Of a DNA stretch of 64,000 nt, positions 60,453-64,000 are shown in pieces; position 1 is the stretch's first letter, and each line of letters begins with the position of its first letter. Source of the stretch: Erythrobacter sp. (GTDB lineage Bacteria > Pseudomonadota > Alphaproteobacteria > Sphingomonadales > Sphingomonadaceae); contig JAMNXO010000001.1 in assembly GCA_023653115.1 (NCBI GenBank), positions 310,001-374,000 of the forward strand, written 5' to 3'. The translations under genes were made by a program, and so were the position numbers. The notes under the pieces are model-generated. The model ran no database searches. It saw only the letters and a list, made by a program, of their open reading frames with translations, and was not told where the DNA came from.

Positions 60453-60470
60453 ATGTTTGACATTGAACAT
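60453..60470. promoter_or_regulatory. Imperfect dyad between the 180-aa gene and trmD
   Basis: ATGTTTGACATTGAACAT has 5-base complementary ends (ATGTT/AACAT) around an eight-base centre. It lies between divergent starts at 60427 and 60494 and could be an operator. Support is only its symmetry and position. Confidence 0.3.
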
Positions 60471-60493
60471 CCTGCGGACAAAGCGCTGTGGAC

Positions 60494-61237
60494 ATGACCT
60501 TCGCCGCCACCATCCTCACACTCTATCCGGAGATGTTCCCCGGGCCGCTCGGGCACTCGCTCGCGGGCCGCGCCATGGCCGATGCCAAGTGGGCTTGCGA
60601 GACGGTGCAGATCCGCGACTTTGCCGAGGACAAACACCGCACCGTCGATGATACGCCCGCAGGCGGCGGAGCGGGGATGGTGCTCAAATGCGATGTGCTG
60701 GCGCGGGCTTTGGATAGCGCACCTGCTGCTGGCCGCCCCATCCTCGCCATGACTCCGCGTGGCAGGCCCATCACCCAAGAGCGCATCCGCGAACTCGCAA
60801 GCGGCCCCGGCGTCATCATCCTGTGCGGCCGGTTCGAAGGCTTTGATGAACGCCTGTTCGAAGCCCGGCCAGAGATCGAGCAGGTCAGCCTCGCCGACAT
60901 TGTGCTTTCCGGCGGCGAGATGGCGGCGCTCACCATCCTTGACGCTTGCATTCGGCTGCTTCCCGGCGTAATGGGCGCGCCTTCCAGCGGAACCGAGGAA
61001 AGCTTCGAGACGGGGCTCCTTGAATATCCGCACTATACCCGACCTCAGGAATGGGAAGGGCGCACGATCCCCGAAGTGCTGCGATCGGGGGATCATGCGA
61101 AGATCGCGGCGTGGCGAAAGCTGCAAAGCGAGAACGACACACGGTTACGCAGGCCGGACTTGTGGGAGCGCTATGAGGGCGCTCGGGTCCAGCCTGCCTC
61201 TGGCGCGCGGCGAAAAGACAAGGAACCGGACCAGTGA
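60494..61237 (+). CDS. trmD: tRNA (guanine-37-N1)-methyltransferase TrmD
   Basis: This 247-aa SPOUT methyltransferase makes m1G37 in tRNAs, preventing frameshifts. It has [20 protein letters not shown] at the start, [15 protein letters not shown] (~54-68), the knot region [14 protein letters not shown] (~111-124) and [15 protein letters not shown] (~136-150). A GTG two codons earlier is a possible start. The gene is complete although its 5' end is duplicated 670 bases upstream; its original link to rimM is broken. It overlaps rplS by four bases. Confidence 0.97.
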   Translation: MTFAATILTLYPEMFPGPLGHSLAGRAMADAKWACETVQIRDFAEDKHRTVDDTPAGGGAGMVLKCDVLARALDSAPAAGRPILAMTPRGRPITQERIRELASGPGVIILCGRFEGFDERLFEARPEIEQVSLADIVLSGGEMAALTILDACIRLLPGVMGAPSSGTEESFETGLLEYPHYTRPQEWEGRTIPEVLRSGDHAKIAAWRKLQSENDTRLRRPDLWERYEGARVQPASGARRKDKEPDQ

Positions 61238-61602
61238 ACCTGATCCAGCAGATTGAAGCCGAAGAAATCGCCAAGTCCGGCAAGGACATCCCCGAATTCC
61301 GCGCAGGCGACACAGTCCGCGTCGGCGTGAAGGTGAAGGAAGGCAACCGCGAGCGTATTCAGGCCTATGAAGGCGTCGTGATCGCCCGCTCGAACCGCGG
61401 CATGGGTTCGAACTTCACCGTCCGCAAGATGAGCTTCGGCGAAGGCGTCGAGCGCGTCTTCCCGCTCTACTCGCCCATCGTCGAAAGCATCACCGTGGTG
61501 CGTCGCGGTGTCGTGCGTCGGGCCAAGCTCTATTACCTGCGCGGCCGCACCGGCAAGAGCGCGCGTATCGCCGAGCGTCGGGACAACACGCCCAAGGCGT
61601 AA
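61234..61602 (+). CDS. rplS: 50S ribosomal protein L19
   Basis: This 122-aa protein sits at the 30S-50S interface. The whole L19 sequence is present, including [39 protein letters not shown] and [19 protein letters not shown]. The start is a GTG overlapping the trmD stop (GTGA), implying coupled translation. A terminator follows 23 bases after the stop. Confidence 0.98.
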   Translation: MNLIQQIEAEEIAKSGKDIPEFRAGDTVRVGVKVKEGNRERIQAYEGVVIARSNRGMGSNFTVRKMSFGEGVERVFPLYSPIVESITVVRRGVVRRAKLYYLRGRTGKSARIAERRDNTPKA

Positions 61603-61624
61603 GGCGTGCCAGCCAGCAATTTCG

Positions 61625-61654
61625 AAGGGCGGCTCCGCAAGGGGCCGCCCTTTT
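61625..61654 (+). terminator. Intrinsic terminator of trmD-rplS
   Basis: AAGGGCGGC (61625-61633) pairs with GCCGCCCTT (from 61644 to 61652) around a short loop, ending in four T residues. Confidence 0.9.
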
Positions 61655-61685
61655 CGTTTGCCTCTTTGCATTCGCATCAAATTGT

Positions 61686-61762
61686 CGTCATTGCGAGCAA
61701 CCGATAGGTTGCGCGGCAATCCATGGTGCGCCGTGGATTGCTTCGCTTCGCTCGCAATGACG
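61686..61762. repeat. REP-like imperfect palindrome, copy 2 (inverted)
   Basis: Outer arms CGTCATTGCGAGC (61686-61698) and GCTCGCAATGACG (61750-61762) are perfect. Inner arms GCAATCCATGG (61716-61726) and CCGTGGATTGC (61731-61741) differ at one position. A sub-hairpin GCAACC-GATA-GGTTGC lies in the left half. It is in opposite orientation to the copy at 32345-32423, and 14 bases before the S9 peptidase start. Confidence 0.85.
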
Positions 61763-61776
61763 AGGTTGAGCTTGAG

Positions 61777-63999
61777 ATGCGTTCCCTGCTTTTTGCCGCT
61801 GCCTTACTGTCTGCCCCCGCAATGGCGGAGGATGAAATGACCACCGAATCCCCCACCTTGACTTTCGAGCGGGTGTTCGCATCGCCCGGCCTTGATGGCC
61901 CCGCACCGCGGCAGGTGCGGCTGTCGCCTGATGGCCGCTACCTTACCCTGCTGCGCAACCGCGCCGATGATCGCGAGCGTTATGATCTGTGGGGCTATGA
62001 CATCGAGACCCGCGAATGGCGGATGCTGGTGGATTCGCTCGCGCTGGGATCGGGCCGCGCGCTTTCCGAAGACGAGAAGATGCAGCGCGAGCGGGCGCGG
62101 GTTGCCGGGCTCAAGGGCATCATCGCCTACCAGTGGGCGAGCGACGGGGCAGGCGTGCTGGTGCCGCTGGACGGCGATCTCTACCTCGCCAAGCTGGATG
62201 GCACTGTCACCCGCCTGACCGACACCGAAGGTACCGAGCTCAATCCCCAGCTGTCGAGCAAGGGCGGCTATGTCAGCTTCGTGCGCGACCGGCGGCTGTG
62301 GGTCGGCCCGGTCGGCGCGGAAGCCCAGCCCATCACGCCCGCAGACGAGGCTGAGACGATCCGCTGGGGCGAGGCCGAATTCGTGGCGCAGGAAGAAATG
62401 GCGCGGCTGCAAGGCTATTGGTGGAGCCCTGATGACAGCCGCATCGTCGTGCAGCGCACCGATGAAGCCAGCGTCGGCATCGTCACCCGCGCGGCGATCG
62501 GCGCGAAGGGCACCAAGGTGTTCGACCAGCGCTATCCTGCCGCCGGCACCGATAACGCCGTGGTCGAGCTGTTTGTGATGAACCCCGATGGCTCGGCCAG
62601 CGTGAAGGTCGATCTCGGACTCGATTTCGATATCTACGTCGCCCGCGTCGACTGGGCGCCGGATGGCAGCGCGATCTATGTGCAGCGGCAGGACCGCGCA
62701 CAGACCAAGATCGATGTGCTCAGGGTCGATTCCGTCACGGGGGCGAGCACCGTGTGGTTCACCGAAGCAGCGGCGCGGCCCGATTACTGGGTGAACCTGT
62801 CGGACAATTACCGCTTCCTCAAGGACGGCAGCCTGCTGTGGTGGTCCGAGCGCGACGGCTACGGCCATTTCTACCATTACGCCGGCGGCACATGGACCCA
62901 GCTGACCCGCGGCACCGCGCCCACCACCACGCTGGTGGGCGTGGACGAGGCGGCGGGCACCTTCACCTATCAGGCGGCCAAGGATGTGCTGACCCAGCAG
63001 ATCTACCGTGCGCGGCTTGACGGCACGGGCGAGCCCGAACTGCTGACCGATCCCGCCTTCACCAACGGCGCGAGCATGGATGGGAAGGGGCGGCTGCTCT
63101 ACGTCACGCGCTCAAGCCCCAACCAGCCGCCGCAATCCTATCTGGCGACGCCAGACGGCAAGCAGGTCGCGTGGATCGAGGAGAATGCGGTGGCGGGCGA
63201 GCATCCCTATGCGCCCTTCCTCGCCAGCCATGTCACGCCCGAATACGGCACGATTGCCGCCGAGGATGGCACACCGCTGCACTGGATGATGCTCAAGCCG
63301 AAGATGGAACCGGGCAAGCGTTATCCGGTGTTCTTCCAGCACTATGGCGGACCAGGCCCGCAGACGGTGACCAGGGGCTGGGGCGGGGCGCTGGCGCAGG
63401 CGATCGTCGACAAGGGCTATATCTGGTTCCAGCTCGACAATCGCGGATCGGCGCATCGCGGCGTGGACTTCGAACAACCGCTCTACCGCGCGATGGGCGG
63501 GGCCGAGGTGCGCGACCAGAAGGCCGGAGCGCAATTCCTGAAGGCCCTCGATTTCGTCGATCCCGACAAGGTCGCGATCTATGGCTGGTCCTATGGCGGC
63601 TACATGACGCTGAAGCAGCTCGAAGCCGATCCGGGACTTTATGCGGCGGGCATTTCCGGCGCGCCGGTGACCCGCTGGGAGCTTTACGACACCCATTACA
63701 CCGAACGCTACATGGGCGATCCGCGCGAGGTGCCCGAGGCTTACGAAAAGGCCAGCGCGATCCCCGACGCCACCAAGATCAGCGATCCCTTGCTGCTGAT
63801 CCACGGCATGGCGGACGACAATGTGGTGTTCGAAAACTCGTCCGAATTGATCTCGGTCCTGCAGGAAAACAACGTGCCGTTCGAAATGATGCTCTACCCC
63901 GGCTACACCCACCGTGTCGGCGGGGAGAAGATCGGCCCGCACGTGTGGAACAGCATTTTCCGCTTCCTCGAAGCGCGCGGGGTGACGCCGCCTGAGTAG
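61777..63999 (+). CDS. S9 family prolyl oligopeptidase (dipeptidyl peptidase IV-like)
   Basis: This 740-aa exopeptidase has a signal peptide (MRSLLFAAALLSAPAMAEDE). An N-terminal beta-propeller (about 40-490) includes the substrate-amine Glu pair in EFVAQEEMARLQGYWWSPD. The C-terminal alpha/beta-hydrolase has catalytic Ser605 (GWSYGGY), the Asp in GMADDNV (680/681) and His712 (GYTHRVGG). It would release X-Pro or X-Ala dipeptides in the periplasm. The ATG at 61777 is chosen for the signal peptide; the frame stays open upstream only because it runs through the palindromic repeat. It is complete, ending at the window edge. Confidence 0.95.
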   Translation: MRSLLFAAALLSAPAMAEDEMTTESPTLTFERVFASPGLDGPAPRQVRLSPDGRYLTLLRNRADDRERYDLWGYDIETREWRMLVDSLALGSGRALSEDEKMQRERARVAGLKGIIAYQWASDGAGVLVPLDGDLYLAKLDGTVTRLTDTEGTELNPQLSSKGGYVSFVRDRRLWVGPVGAEAQPITPADEAETIRWGEAEFVAQEEMARLQGYWWSPDDSRIVVQRTDEASVGIVTRAAIGAKGTKVFDQRYPAAGTDNAVVELFVMNPDGSASVKVDLGLDFDIYVARVDWAPDGSAIYVQRQDRAQTKIDVLRVDSVTGASTVWFTEAAARPDYWVNLSDNYRFLKDGSLLWWSERDGYGHFYHYAGGTWTQLTRGTAPTTTLVGVDEAAGTFTYQAAKDVLTQQIYRARLDGTGEPELLTDPAFTNGASMDGKGRLLYVTRSSPNQPPQSYLATPDGKQVAWIEENAVAGEHPYAPFLASHVTPEYGTIAAEDGTPLHWMMLKPKMEPGKRYPVFFQHYGGPGPQTVTRGWGGALAQAIVDKGYIWFQLDNRGSAHRGVDFEQPLYRAMGGAEVRDQKAGAQFLKALDFVDPDKVAIYGWSYGGYMTLKQLEADPGLYAAGISGAPVTRWELYDTHYTERYMGDPREVPEAYEKASAIPDATKISDPLLLIHGMADDNVVFENSSELISVLQENNVPFEMMLYPGYTHRVGGEKIGPHVWNSIFRFLEARGVTPPE

Positions 64000-64000
64000 T

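Noticed and set aside
60457-60651. 64-codon frame overlapping the trmD start
   Set aside because: It lies in another frame over trmD coding sequence, has no ribosome site and no similarity.
1-64000. CRISPR arrays, transposases, prophage genes, rRNA or tmRNA genes
   Set aside because: I looked for repeat-spacer periodicity, transposase or integrase motifs and rRNA/tmRNA signatures and saw none; the tandem repeats present are too short or coding.

Overview
The window is GC-rich, densely coded chromosomal DNA from an alphaproteobacterium, most likely order Sphingomonadales (an Erythrobacter- or Porphyrobacter-like organism; the genus is inferred). The evidence is the CckA and CpdR cell-cycle proteins, paired b and b' ATP synthase subunits, a TIGR02300-type acidic zinc protein, a SapC-family protein, a GTTC-N7-GTTC SOS box before recA, and alphaproteobacterial gene orders such as cckA-recA-alaS, trpF-trpB-trpA-accD-folC, aroA-cmk-rpsA and ffh-rpsP-rimM-trmD-rplS. 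I see no prophage, transposase, CRISPR array or rRNA operon.

Layout. 1-9.3 kb: a partial zinc deacylase, smpB, a DUF2062 protein, cckA, recA with SOS box and terminator, alaS preceded by a coupled mini-ORF, and a TonB-C-like secreted protein. 9.3-14.3 kb (minus): a CPA2 antiporter, a GNAT-nitrilase fusion, icd and tRNA-Val. 14.3-22 kb: cpdR opposite an N-formylglutamate amidohydrolase-like gene, a SapC-family gene, an FAD-linked oxidase, a DEAD-box helicase, a sterol-desaturase-like enzyme and a DUF4262 protein. 22-27.4 kb (minus): uvrD, rsmD, a RluB-type pseudouridine synthase and a Rieske oxygenase. 27.4-29.1 kb: an AmpG-like transporter. 29.1-40 kb (minus): folC, accD, trpA, a small AT-richer membrane protein, a palindromic repeat, trpB, trpF, a GNAT gene, pyrF, a lapA-like gene, purB, an acyltransferase-SGNH protein and radC. 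40.1-46.8 kb (plus): ydbH-ynbE-ydbL followed by the F0 operon atpI-B-E-F'-F, with a near-consensus parS site between atpI and atpB. 47.4-53.7 kb (minus): aroA, cmk, DUF2238, rpsA, gloB and a quinone oxidoreductase. 53.9-61.6 kb (plus): a TIGR02300 protein, tRNA-Ala, ffh, rpsP, rimM, an accessory block, trmD and rplS. 61.7-64 kb: a second palindromic repeat and an S9 peptidase.

Most genes are housekeeping: translation, DNA repair, tryptophan, pyrimidine, purine and folate synthesis, envelope lipid transport and energy. The least conventional stretch is about 57.1-60.5 kb, where the rimM-trmD junction is opened by a glycine-rich/TIGR04222 gene pair, a nitrilase, a small membrane protein and a 180-aa membrane protein of unknown function. 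The last gene lies between two copies of the 5' end of trmD, one of them a relic, which marks an insertion that rebuilt the target gene. Other notable items are the alaS leader ORF, the covarying palindromic repeats, the parS-like site and the three-gene ydbH-ynbE-ydbL lipid-transport operon.
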